Assembly: GCA_963678585.2 (NCBI GenBank)
Contig: CAXXGA010000002.1
Coordinates: forward strand, 372,001-436,000
DNA: 64,000 nucleotides
DNA from: Breoghania sp963678585
Lineage (GTDB): Bacteria > Pseudomonadota > Alphaproteobacteria > Rhizobiales > Stappiaceae
Reading direction: 5' to 3'
Of this stretch, positions 45,110-53,145 are shown one piece after another. Position 1 is the stretch's first letter. Each line of letters starts with the position of its first letter. The position numbers and the translations under genes are program-made. The notes under the pieces were generated by a model. The model worked only from the letters and a program-made list of their open reading frames with translations. It did no database searches and was not told the origin of the DNA.

Positions 45110-46018
45110 GTGAAGCCGAAATTGATTTTGCACGTTGGCTTACCAAAAACTGGCTCCAGTGCGCTTCAGAATTTCCTTTCTGAAAACGCGGGTAGTCTGA
45201 TGGCTTGTGGGGTGGAGTATCCGATTTCCTTTTTATCGAGGAATCTGAGGAAGCACTCCTGGCTGATAGAATCTCTTATGCAAGAGGACTTGTCGAAACT
45301 TAGTTATGTTTTGGAAAATGCAAATAAAAAAAGTAATATTGTTCTTTCTAGCGAAGGGTTGACGAACCATCTATATGATTTTTCTGAGAGGGGATTAGCG
45401 AAATTTCGAGAGGAGACTAAAAATTACGATGTGACTATTGTTTTGATTTTGAGGGACTTGGAGGGGTGGCTACGATCATATTATCGGCAGTCCGTAGTGA
45501 ACCCAAATAACGGGATGAGTGAACTTTATGCAACAAAGTTATCTTTCGAAGAGTTTTCAGTCCATCCACATATGTGCCGACTTGCCGATTTCGCCAACCT
45601 GCAACTTGCCCTGAAGGATGCGTTCGGGGCGAGTAGACTAGTTCCACTCGATTATGCCGGGGAGTGGTTCAAAGAGCTATGCGTTGAGCTTGGTATCGAA
45701 CCATCTGATTTTCCTGCGTTAGAGCGCAAGAATGAGGGGGTCCCAGACTGGGTTATAGCTCTGATGCTGAGAGTTAATCGTCTAGAACGACCTGAGGGTG
45801 AAAGAGAACTTTGGCGCGCCGCCATTCAGCAGTATTGTTCAACCGGACATTTTATATTTCAGCAGTCCCTGGCAAACGTAGGGTGGAATGACATCGTAGC
45901 GTTAGCGCCTGAGCTTGTTGAAGAACTGGCTGAAATGGATTTTTCGAACGGCCATGTGGATGCAGAAAACTTGTATGGTTTTGCGAGGTTCCTGAGGGCA
46001 CGCCGTTGCGATGTGTAA
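45110..46018 (+). CDS. Sulfotransferase-like protein
   Basis: A protein of about 302 residues with the PAPS motif HVGLPKTGSSALQNFLSENA at the N-terminus and IVLSSEGLTNHLYD, VLILRDLEGWLRSYYRQS further in. This is the same HxGxxKTG-S-x-LQ subfamily as the proteins at 9696 and 30914. GTG 45110 gives the compact family N-terminus; GTG 45071 would add 13 residues. Its base composition is low in GC like its upstream neighbour, with many AAA and AAT codons, unlike the surrounding genes. Substrate unknown. Confidence 0.76.
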   Translation: MKPKLILHVGLPKTGSSALQNFLSENAGSLMACGVEYPISFLSRNLRKHSWLIESLMQEDLSKLSYVLENANKKSNIVLSSEGLTNHLYDFSERGLAKFREETKNYDVTIVLILRDLEGWLRSYYRQSVVNPNNGMSELYATKLSFEEFSVHPHMCRLADFANLQLALKDAFGASRLVPLDYAGEWFKELCVELGIEPSDFPALERKNEGVPDWVIALMLRVNRLERPEGERELWRAAIQQYCSTGHFIFQQSLANVGWNDIVALAPELVEELAEMDFSNGHVDAENLYGFARFLRARRCDV

Positions 46019-46561
46019 GCCTATTGATGCTTACCATGGGAGGCAGAGCAGCGCACCGTAGCCAGACGAATCTGGGCGGGACAAAGAGTGATGGCACGCT
46101 CTATCGCTCATGACCTATCCTCGGTCGATGGTGTGGTTCAAGGCAGAGACGGACGCCCTGCGCAGAGGGGCGCTGTATAGGCCGGGGCCGCGGTTCGACC
46201 TCGGTCGCATGACTTTGCGTAAGAAGGCCGGTTCGTATCGCTGGAACAAGCGCGCCGATCCACACAGGTGTTAAGTTGCGAGTCGTCTGTCTCGCTGAAT
46301 TCCCGCAATGACTTCTGAGTCTTTTCCGCGGTTCTATTCGCGCTCTTGTGGCGGCCTGTCGGTGATTCCTTATTCGCCCTTTCCACATCAGTGCTTCGGG
46401 GCGATCCGGGAAAATCCTGAGGGTTGGGCCTGTTTTCCTTATTTCTAATTCTATGTCTTTCGCGACAGCCTCCAAACGTAGTAACACAACAACAAAAGAG
46501 GCTGCGCCGACTTGGACGGTCGGGCGCAACAGGCATGGTTTCGAGGAAGGAAACTCAGCCC
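46019..46561. other. Intergenic region before the aminotransferase gene
   Basis: About 540 bases where the composition returns to high GC. A 54-codon frame at 46110-46274 on the plus strand (MTYPRSMVWFKAE...) lacks a ribosome site and any known family; it is not called as a gene. No transposase or repeat recognised. Confidence 0.4.
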
Positions 46562-47746
46562 ATGAAGTCCACCAATTCCGTTTTCACGGGTCTGCCCACA
46601 ACCGTGTTCGAAATCATGTCACGTCTCGCCATGGAGCATGGCGCGATCAATCTCGGGCAAGGCTTTCCCGACGTGGACGGGCCGGAAGATGTCCGCGCGC
46701 AAGCCGCTTCCGCGCTCATGGCCGGGCCGAACCAGTATCCGCCCATGCTCGGGTTGCCGGAATTGCGTCAGGCCGTGGCAGACAGCAACAAGCGCTTCTA
46801 TGACCTCGATATCGACTGGCAGCGCGAGGTGTTGGTCACCTCCGGTGCGACCGAGGCGCTGGCCGATTGCCTGATGGCGCTGGTGGAGCCGGGCGACGAG
46901 GTCATCCTGATCGAGCCGCTTTACGATTGTTATCTGCCGATGGTGAAGCGGGCGGGCGGAACGCCCGTGCGCCTGCGCGTGACGCCGCCGGAATGGAAGC
47001 TGGATCTCGCCGCCTTCGAAGCTGCGATTACGCCCGCTACCAAGGCGATCCTGATCAACAATCCGATGAACCCGGCCGCCAAGGTCTTCTCCGAAGAGGA
47101 ACTGGCGGGCATCGCGAAGCTCTGTGTGGAGCACGATCTCTACGCGATCTGCGACGAGGTTTACGAGCACATCATCTTCGACGGCGCGAAGCACCGCCCG
47201 CTGATGGCCTTCGACGGCATGCGCGAACGCGCCGTGCGCATCGGCTCCGCCGGCAAGACCTTCTCGCTCACCGGCTGGAAGGTTGGCTACATCACGGCCG
47301 CGCCCGCGCTTCTCGACCCGATCGCCAAGGCGCACCAGTTCGTCACCTTCACCACCGCGCCGAACCTGCAAAAAGCGGTCGCCTACGGTCTGGCCAAGGG
47401 CGACGCCTATTACGAGGAACTGTCGGGCGATCTTCAGGCCAAGCGCGACCGGCTGGCGGACGGCCTTGCCGGGCTCGGCTTTGCGGTTCTTCCCTGCGAG
47501 GGCACCTATTTCGTGACCTGCGACGCCTCCGGCATCCTGCCGGGTATCGATGACGTGGAGATGTGCCGCCGCCTGACGGTGGAAGCGGGCGTCACCGCGG
47601 TTCCCGTCTCTGCCTTCTATGGCGACGACGCGCCCTCTAGCTTCATCCGTTTCTGCTTCTGCAAGCGCGACGAGGTGCTGGACGAGGCCGTGGCGCGTCT
47701 GGGCCGCTGGATCCGGGGCGAAGTGTCGGAAGTGGTCGCGGGCTAG
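46562..47746 (+). CDS. PLP-dependent aminotransferase (class I/II)
   Basis: A 394-residue fold-type I aminotransferase. The PLP lysine lies in SAGKTFSLTGWKVGY (about K232), preceded by AICDEVYEHIIFDG and NNPMNPAAKVFS. The N-terminus VFEIMSRLAMEHGAINLGQGFPD and TSGATEALADCLMALVEPGD match kynurenine/methionine-type aminotransferases (YbdL/KAT-like). ATG 46562 follows GAGGAAGGAAACTCAGCCC. It probably acts on methionine, aromatic or kynurenine-like substrates; the exact one is not decidable here. Confidence 0.9.
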   Translation: MKSTNSVFTGLPTTVFEIMSRLAMEHGAINLGQGFPDVDGPEDVRAQAASALMAGPNQYPPMLGLPELRQAVADSNKRFYDLDIDWQREVLVTSGATEALADCLMALVEPGDEVILIEPLYDCYLPMVKRAGGTPVRLRVTPPEWKLDLAAFEAAITPATKAILINNPMNPAAKVFSEEELAGIAKLCVEHDLYAICDEVYEHIIFDGAKHRPLMAFDGMRERAVRIGSAGKTFSLTGWKVGYITAAPALLDPIAKAHQFVTFTTAPNLQKAVAYGLAKGDAYYEELSGDLQAKRDRLADGLAGLGFAVLPCEGTYFVTCDASGILPGIDDVEMCRRLTVEAGVTAVPVSAFYGDDAPSSFIRFCFCKRDEVLDEAVARLGRWIRGEVSEVVAG

Positions 47747-47876
47747 ATTCCGACCTGCGGCTCTTCTGTGGCTTGATTAAGTCCGGGTAATCGTTAGCGT
47801 CCCTTATGCAGCTCTTATCTTGAGGAGCGGCGCGCAGCTTCGCGCGCCTTTCACCTTCCCGTCTACGGATCACGCC

Positions 47877-48899
47877 ATGACCAATCCTGTTCTTGTCGAA
47901 GTCACCCGCGGGGGGCTGGTGGAATCCGCCCATCGCGGCGCGATTGCAGTTGTCGATGCGTCCGGCACGGTGCATTCCAGCATCGGCGATATCGAACGGG
48001 CGATCTTCCCGCGTTCCGCGGTGAAGATGCTTCAGGCCCTGCCGCTGGTGGAGACGGGCGCTGCAGAGGCGCTGGATTTCACACCCGAGGAACTGGCGCT
48101 CGCCTGTTCCTCGCATAATGGCGAAGAGGTCCACGTCAACACTGCGCGCGTAATGCTGATCAAGGCCGGGCTCGATGACGAGGCGCTGGAATGCGGGCCC
48201 CAGTGGCCCGCGCGCGACGCCGACCGGGCGGCGCTGATCTGCAACGGCGAGAGCCCCTGCGCGCTTCATAATAATTGCTCCGGCAAACATGCGGGCTTTC
48301 TGGGGCTGGCCCGCGTCATGGGCGTTCCCACCAAGGGTTATGTGGAGCCCGATCATCCCGTCCAGCAGGAAATCCGCGCGGTGATGGAGGAGATGACGGG
48401 CGCATCGCTCGTTGCCGACAAATGCGGGATCGACGGCTGTTCCATCCCCACCTGGGCGACGCCGCTTTCGGGCCTTGCCCGCGCCTTCGCCTGTCTGGGG
48501 ACCGGCGAGGGGTTGGAGCCGAACCGGGGTCTGGCGGCTGCCACGCTTTACGATGCCTGCACCTGCCATCCGCACATGGTCGCGGGAACGGGCCGCTTCT
48601 GCACGGATGTGATCGCGGGCTTTTCACAGCGCGTCTATGTGAAGACGGGCGCTGAGGGCGTCTTCTGCGCGTCCATCCCGGAACTTGGCCTCGGTGTTGC
48701 GCTCAAATGCGATGACGGCACGACGCGGGCGTCCGAGGCCATGATGGCGGGGGTAATCTCCGCGCTGATGCTGGCGGACGAGGACGAGGCCGCCGTGCTG
48801 GCCCGCTTCCACCATGCCCCGATCAAGACGCGGCGCGGTGTGAGCGTGGGAGAGATCCGAACCGTGCCCGAGCTTCACAAGGCCATCGCCGCGAGCTGA
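47877..48899 (+). CDS. ansA: L-asparaginase, Rhizobium etli AnsA type
   Basis: A 340-residue asparaginase of the class first described in R. etli, unrelated in fold to E. coli enzymes. Its active-site pattern is intact: Ser47-x-x-Lys50 (FPRSAVKM) and Ser79 (ACSSHNGE). The metal-site residues align as Cys134 and Lys137 (NNCSGKH) and Cys188 (IDGCSIP). These positions are one less than the residue numbers I recall for the R. etli enzyme. It hydrolyses asparagine to aspartate and ammonia in the cytoplasm. Ends at a strong terminator. Confidence 0.92.
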   Translation: MTNPVLVEVTRGGLVESAHRGAIAVVDASGTVHSSIGDIERAIFPRSAVKMLQALPLVETGAAEALDFTPEELALACSSHNGEEVHVNTARVMLIKAGLDDEALECGPQWPARDADRAALICNGESPCALHNNCSGKHAGFLGLARVMGVPTKGYVEPDHPVQQEIRAVMEEMTGASLVADKCGIDGCSIPTWATPLSGLARAFACLGTGEGLEPNRGLAAATLYDACTCHPHMVAGTGRFCTDVIAGFSQRVYVKTGAEGVFCASIPELGLGVALKCDDGTTRASEAMMAGVISALMLADEDEAAVLARFHHAPIKTRRGVSVGEIRTVPELHKAIAAS

Positions 48900-48924
48900 T
48901 CGGTTTCACGGATGTCGAGATGGA

Positions 48925-48951
48925 AAAGGCCGGGGCGAAACCCCGGCCTTT
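48925..48951. terminator. Strong bidirectional hairpin
   Basis: Perfect 11-bp stem AAAGGCCGGGG / CCCCGGCCTTT with loop CGAAA, between the convergent asparaginase and pirin genes. The stem ends in A/T on both sides, fitting termination in both directions. Confidence 0.85.
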
Positions 48952-48977
48952 CGCGTTTTCTGTCCTGCCTGCACGCT

Positions 48978-49898
48978 CTAGCGCATGAGCGGATTGTCCT
49001 TGATGAAGGTGCCGTTCTGAAGCTCGCGCACGGCCTGATGAAGCTCCTCGCGGGTGTTCATCACGATGGGGCCGTGCCAGGCGACCGGCTCCTTGATCGG
49101 CGCGCCGGAAACCAGCAGGAAGCGGATGCCCTGTTCGCCCGCCTGCACCACGACCTCATCGCCCGTGTCAAAAACCACCAGCGTTCGGTTGCCGCTCTGG
49201 TCGCGCAGGTGAACCTCTTCGCCGTTGACCTGCTTTTCGGTCAGAACGCCGAACGGCTTGGAGGCGTCGCGGAAGGAGCCGGAGCCTTCGAAGATATAGG
49301 CGAAGGCCTGACGGTAGGTGTCGACGGGGAAGACCTTGCGCTTGCCCGGCGGCACGAAGATATCGAGATATTGCGGGTCCGCTGCAATCCCGTCCACCGG
49401 CCCGGTCTTGCCCCAGAAACTGCCCACAACGACGCGCACCACGGTGCCGTCATCGTCGATGATCTCCGGGATCTCGCCCGCGGGCACGTCCTGATAGCGC
49501 GGCTCTGTCATCTTCAGCCGCGAGGGCAGGTTTGCCCAGAGCTGAAAACCGTGCATGCGGCCTTGTACGTCGCCCTGCGGCATCTCCTGATGCATGATCC
49601 CGCTGCCCGCCGTCATCCACTGGACGTCACCGGCGCCAAGCGTGCCGCGATTGCCGAGGCTGTCGCCATGTTCAACGGAGCCCGCCAGCACGTAGGTGAT
49701 GGTCTCAATGCCGCGATGGGGATGCCAGGGGAACCCGGCCAGATAGTCCTCGGGCCGGTCGGAGCGGAAATCGTCCATCATCAGGAACGGATCGGTGAGG
49801 GAGGTGTCGCCGAACCCGAAGACGCGATTGAGCCTGACGCCCGCGCCTTCCATGGTCGGCTGCGTGCCTGAAATCTGCTTGATAGGACGGATGGACAT
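48978..49898 (-). CDS. Pirin family protein
   Basis: A 306-residue bicupin. The metal-binding motif PWHPHRGIETITYVLAG and the second part GSGIMHQEMPQG carry the His/Glu ligands of pirins. MSIRPIKQI at ATG 49898 follows GGGAGAGGGCTC. Members act as quercetinases or redox-linked regulators; the true substrate here is unknown. The C-terminal cupin contains EPVAWHGPIVMN. It is alone on the minus strand. Confidence 0.9.
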   Translation of the reverse strand: MSIRPIKQISGTQPTMEGAGVRLNRVFGFGDTSLTDPFLMMDDFRSDRPEDYLAGFPWHPHRGIETITYVLAGSVEHGDSLGNRGTLGAGDVQWMTAGSGIMHQEMPQGDVQGRMHGFQLWANLPSRLKMTEPRYQDVPAGEIPEIIDDDGTVVRVVVGSFWGKTGPVDGIAADPQYLDIFVPPGKRKVFPVDTYRQAFAYIFEGSGSFRDASKPFGVLTEKQVNGEEVHLRDQSGNRTLVVFDTGDEVVVQAGEQGIRFLLVSGAPIKEPVAWHGPIVMNTREELHQAVRELQNGTFIKDNPLMR

Positions 49899-50099
49899 GA
49901 GCCCTCTCCCTGCCTGAAATCGAATACGGATGAGTGAAACGTCGCTTGGACCCATAATTGGGGTCCGTAGCGTCAAAGGCCAGACGTCAAAGGGGAAACG
50001 GACTGTTCACGTCATTGCGAGGAGGGGGGAGGGACGCCTGTTGGAGGGGGATCGGCTCAAAACTCGGTCTCTCCCGCATACCGTCAGCGAACGGGCGCT

Positions 50100-51485
50100 C
50101 TACCCCACGCGATTGCGCGAGACGGTGAGATGCGGCCAGCTTGCCGCCGCATCGCCTTCATCCCCAGCGAGTTCGCCCGTCGCCCGCTCATCCCAGCGAT
50201 AGCCGATGACCGCGCCGTTCTCGATGTCGCTCAGGATGTTGTCGGCGATCAGCGCCGAGCCCGCGCCCTCAACCACCGAGACTGCAATGCCGACACCGGC
50301 CTTGCGGATGATGTTGGCGGTGGCGCTCACATTGCGCAGGTAAGGGCCCCAGCCCAGCACCATGCCGAAATTCGGGACGTCTTCGATGACGTTGCCGCTC
50401 ACCGTGGTTTCGGCTTCCACCGCAATGCCGATGCCCCGGCCCTGCGATGGGTCCTCATAGGGGATCGTCGTGTGCAGGTTGCGCACGATATTGCCGCTGA
50501 CCACCGCCAGCCGCCCGTCCTGATCGAAATTGGAGACGGAAATCCCCGTCGCCGCCCCGTCCACCATGTTGGAGGAGACGATGGCGCCCTGCGCGCCGAA
50601 TTCCACGAAAATGCCCGTCTCGCCGCTGCGCAGGCACGAATTGCCCGTGATCTGGACGTTCGATCCCGCATTCACCCGCACTGCGGTGAAGGTGCAATCG
50701 GCGATCCGGTTGTCGGAAATGATCACCCCGTGGGCGCGGAAGACGTTGATACCGTTGCCGTTCTGGCCAGATCCGCCGTCGCGCGCGGCGATGCGCTCGA
50801 TACGGTTTCCGGTGACGATGGTGCCGTCCTCGCCCGCCGTCCAGCGGTGAACGAGAATGCCACCGTTGGCGCAATCGTTGACGGTGTTGCCCGAAAGCCG
50901 GAGCCCGCGCGATTCCACCGCGCGAATGCCCGCCTGCGCCGCACCCGAGACGGTGCAATTCTCCACCCGGCCGGACGAGCGATCGAGCGCGATGCCGCTC
51001 GCCGCACTTCCCAGAACCTCGCAGTCGGAAATGGTGACGCCGCGGCTCTCGCTGATATGGACAAGGCCGGGGGCATAGTCGCCGAGCCCGCGATTGCCGC
51101 CATCGAGCACCAGCCCCTCAAGGCCGACGTTCTCCACCCCCTCGGCAAAGATCAGATGCCCGTCGCCGCGATAGAGAAGCCGGGTCTGGCCCGGCACGCC
51201 GATAAGACGCGCGCCCGACGGCAGGCGCAGGTTGGAAACGGTATAGCGACCGGCAGGAATGAAAAGCGGACGTCCGCGATCCGCCGCGCTGTCGATGGCC
51301 AGTTGCAGCGCGCGGCTCTGGTCGTCCGGTGCGCCCGGCCTGAGCGAAGCGGTCTCAGCCCCCAGCGAGCCGCGCATGTCCGCAAGCCGGATCGCAGCGC
51401 CCGCATGACCCGTCACGACGGGAATGGCGGCCGCGGATACGGCAAGCGTTGAAACGGCTCCCTTGAGAAAAGCGCGGCGCTGCAT
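50100..51485 (-). CDS. Tat-exported right-handed beta-helix repeat protein (TIGR03808-like)
   Basis: A 461-residue protein starting with a Tat signal (MQRRAFLKGAVSTLAVSAAA). The mature part is a string of parallel beta-helix repeats typical of pectate-lyase-like proteins (GLVHISESRGVTISDCEVLG, AGIRAVESRGLRLSGNTVND, TGIFVEFGAQGAIVSSNMVD). Proteins of this type occur widely in Rhizobiales; their ligand or substrate is not known. ARLIGVPGQTRLLYRGDGHL begins the helix. Predicted periplasmic. Single gene. Confidence 0.88.
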   Translation of the reverse strand: MQRRAFLKGAVSTLAVSAAAIPVVTGHAGAAIRLADMRGSLGAETASLRPGAPDDQSRALQLAIDSAADRGRPLFIPAGRYTVSNLRLPSGARLIGVPGQTRLLYRGDGHLIFAEGVENVGLEGLVLDGGNRGLGDYAPGLVHISESRGVTISDCEVLGSAASGIALDRSSGRVENCTVSGAAQAGIRAVESRGLRLSGNTVNDCANGGILVHRWTAGEDGTIVTGNRIERIAARDGGSGQNGNGINVFRAHGVIISDNRIADCTFTAVRVNAGSNVQITGNSCLRSGETGIFVEFGAQGAIVSSNMVDGAATGISVSNFDQDGRLAVVSGNIVRNLHTTIPYEDPSQGRGIGIAVEAETTVSGNVIEDVPNFGMVLGWGPYLRNVSATANIIRKAGVGIAVSVVEGAGSALIADNILSDIENGAVIGYRWDERATGELAGDEGDAAASWPHLTVSRNRVG

Positions 51486-51657
51486 CGAACGTCTCCGGCT
51501 TCGGCAAAATGCCCCGGTCCGGGATGCCCGGACCTTAACGAAGCATTAATTGCAAGCCGTATGCCGCAACGTCTGTGCCGGATTGGCACAGGGCCGCGGG
51601 TCGTTCGTGTGGGTCGGGCGTTCTGCCGGGGGCGAGGCGCGAGGTCATCGGGAGGTG

Positions 51658-51834
51658 GCCGATCCTTCGAGACGCCTGCTTGCGCAGGCTCCTCAGGATG
51701 ACGTTCCCGTGTTGGTGCCTCCTAATCTGCATCGGTGCCGCTCAGGGAGCCGATCTCACACTTCTTCGGAAACCAACCACATACACAACGTCATCCTGAG
51801 GAGCGCTCGCCAGAGCGCGTCTCGAAGGATCGGC
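51658..51834. repeat. Large interspersed palindromic element, copy 2
   Basis: Two 48-base arms in inverted orientation (51658-51705, 51787-51834) separated by 81 bases. The outer segments (CGATCCTTCGAGACGC, GCTCCTCAGGATGACGTT) are nearly identical to copy 1 at 26038-26186. The arm tips differ in sequence from copy 1, yet pair within themselves (CCTGC/GCAGG on the left, CGCTC/GAGCG on the right). Confidence 0.85.
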
Positions 51835-51932
51835 TGCATCCTGGAGACGTGCCGCATTCCATACCCGACGGCGCCCTGCAGCGCTGTCCGAACAGGCCGG
51901 AGAACGACGGAACAAGGGACTAGGGAAAGCCG

Positions 51933-51974
51933 AACAAAAGAAAGCCCTCTTCGCTGGGGGTATGCGAAGAGGGC
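51933..51974 (-). terminator. Intrinsic terminator of the LuxR gene
   Basis: On the minus strand GCCCTCTTCGC and GCGAAGAGGGC form an 11-bp stem (51944-51974) followed by TTTCTTTTGTTC. It lies about 60 bases after the LuxR stop. Confidence 0.88.
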
Positions 51975-52035
51975 CGGAGTATTGTCAAATCCACGAAGGG
52001 ATCGTCATCAGGGTCGTATCAGTTCGAGCGGGTGC

Positions 52036-52746
52036 TCAAAGCTTGATCTGGGCGTAGCGCAGCGCTTCCACGACCGTGTGGGTCTTGTTGGAGGCGTTGA
52101 GCTTGGAGCCCGCATTCTGCAGATGGGCATGGACCGTGCGCTGCGAGATCTTGAGAAGATCCGCAATGTCGGCGGCGGTCTTGCCCACGGCGGTCAGTTC
52201 CAGCACGCGGCGTTCGCGGGCGGAAAGATCGCCCGGACGGTCGGTGGAAACGACGCCGAGCTGGATCAGCCTGCGGAAGGCCACCGTGGCCAGCATGGAA
52301 AGCCCGGAAAGCTGTTCGCTGCCGATTTCCAGGTTCGGTCCGGCGCAGATGATGGAAGCCTGGAACGGCGCAATGTCGTCGACCGGGACGAGAAGCACGT
52401 TCACGTCGCCGCGGTCCCCGCCGGCGGCTTCCAGAAGCTCGGAATGCTCGATATCGGCCGTGCCGGACTTCCACACGAAGGGGCGGATGGCGGCAAGCGT
52501 GGCCAGCAGCACGCTGTCGGAGGGCTGAACGGTGCTCAGCTCGGCTCCTTCGCGGCGCTTGTCGGGCCAGCTCATGCGCAGCACGAGATGGTCGATCGGC
52601 CGGTTCGGCATCGGCAGACCGGTGATGAGGATGTGGGTTGCCCCATACTGACGGAGAAGTTGTTCCAGACCGTCGAGCACAACTCCAGGATCGGTTGCGC
52701 GACTGAGCCTTCGTGCAATCTCAAAAGTGTCGTGCATTCCATCCAT
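52036..52746 (-). CDS. LuxR-type regulator with autoinducer-domain-like N-terminus
   Basis: A 236-residue regulator. The C-terminal HTH is clear (LSARERRVLELTAVGKTAAD, then LKISQRTVHAHLQNAGSKLN). The N-terminal 160 residues have the size and pattern of an autoinducer-binding domain (YGATHILITGLPMPNR, VLRMSWPDKRREGAEL). ATG 52746 has AGAAGGG about 8 bases upstream. No luxI synthase is in the window, so this is a solo or distally paired receptor. It is divergent from mutA but no LuxR-type operator could be assigned between them. Confidence 0.84.
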   Translation of the reverse strand: MDGMHDTFEIARRLSRATDPGVVLDGLEQLLRQYGATHILITGLPMPNRPIDHLVLRMSWPDKRREGAELSTVQPSDSVLLATLAAIRPFVWKSGTADIEHSELLEAAGGDRGDVNVLLVPVDDIAPFQASIICAGPNLEIGSEQLSGLSMLATVAFRRLIQLGVVSTDRPGDLSARERRVLELTAVGKTAADIADLLKISQRTVHAHLQNAGSKLNASNKTHTVVEALRYAQIKL

Positions 52747-53145
52747 GTTATTGGCCCTTCTGATCTTAGAATGTGCGGGGCTTACCGGCTCCTCCGACCG
52801 GAATACCGAGTTGATTTGTGTGAAATCGGTCGAATTGCCCGTGGTTGCTGAGAAAACGCAGCGACGAAAACTCCCTTGCACAATTACCCTACGTTGAAAG
52901 TGGCGAGGGGTCTATCAAAAATCCTAATGTTAGTATTCGGACTGATAGGCGTTTTCCTGAATTGCAGACGCACGGGCCGTCGTCGCGGTAACAATGCCTT
53001 CTGCCCGATTCTTCCCCAAATAGTTGTGTTGCACAGGCTTTTCATGCCCGATTATAAGGACGGCTGAATACGGCATTTTTTCGGATCACAGTTTTGTGTG
53101 ATGAGATGGCGTTTGTCTGGGTGGAATAACGCGGAAGGCAACGAC
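52747..53145. other. Divergent region between luxR and mutA
   Basis: About 400 bases. It holds the mutA promoter (53029-53057). No B12 riboswitch features were recognised. Nothing else supported. Confidence 0.5.
53029..53057 (+). promoter_or_regulatory. Sigma-70-type promoter of mutA-mutB
   Basis: TTGCAC (53029-53034), a 17-base spacer and TTATAA (53052-53057). Transcription would begin near 53064, giving an untranslated leader of about 80 bases to the GTG at 53146. Spacing is ideal and both boxes are close to consensus. Confidence 0.6.

Larger units (their letters stand above)
51486..52035. other. Intergenic region with palindromic repeat and luxR terminator
   Basis: About 550 bases taken up mostly by the second palindromic element (51658-51834) and by the terminator of the LuxR gene (51933-51974). 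Nothing else recognised. Confidence 0.6.

Noticed and set aside
46019..46561. Transposase remnant or small gene next to the low-GC islet
   Set aside because: Frames in all directions are short, lack DDE-type motifs and start signals; no terminal inverted repeats.
50130..51452. A 440-codon plus-strand frame across the Tat beta-helix gene
   Set aside because: Antisense shadow in a GC-rich repeat protein; the minus frame begins with a perfect Tat signal.
52747..53145. Possible cobalamin riboswitch before the B12-dependent mutase genes
   Set aside because: I looked for the conserved B12-box and the multi-stem fold and saw neither; the promoter-to-start distance of about 80 bases is also too short.
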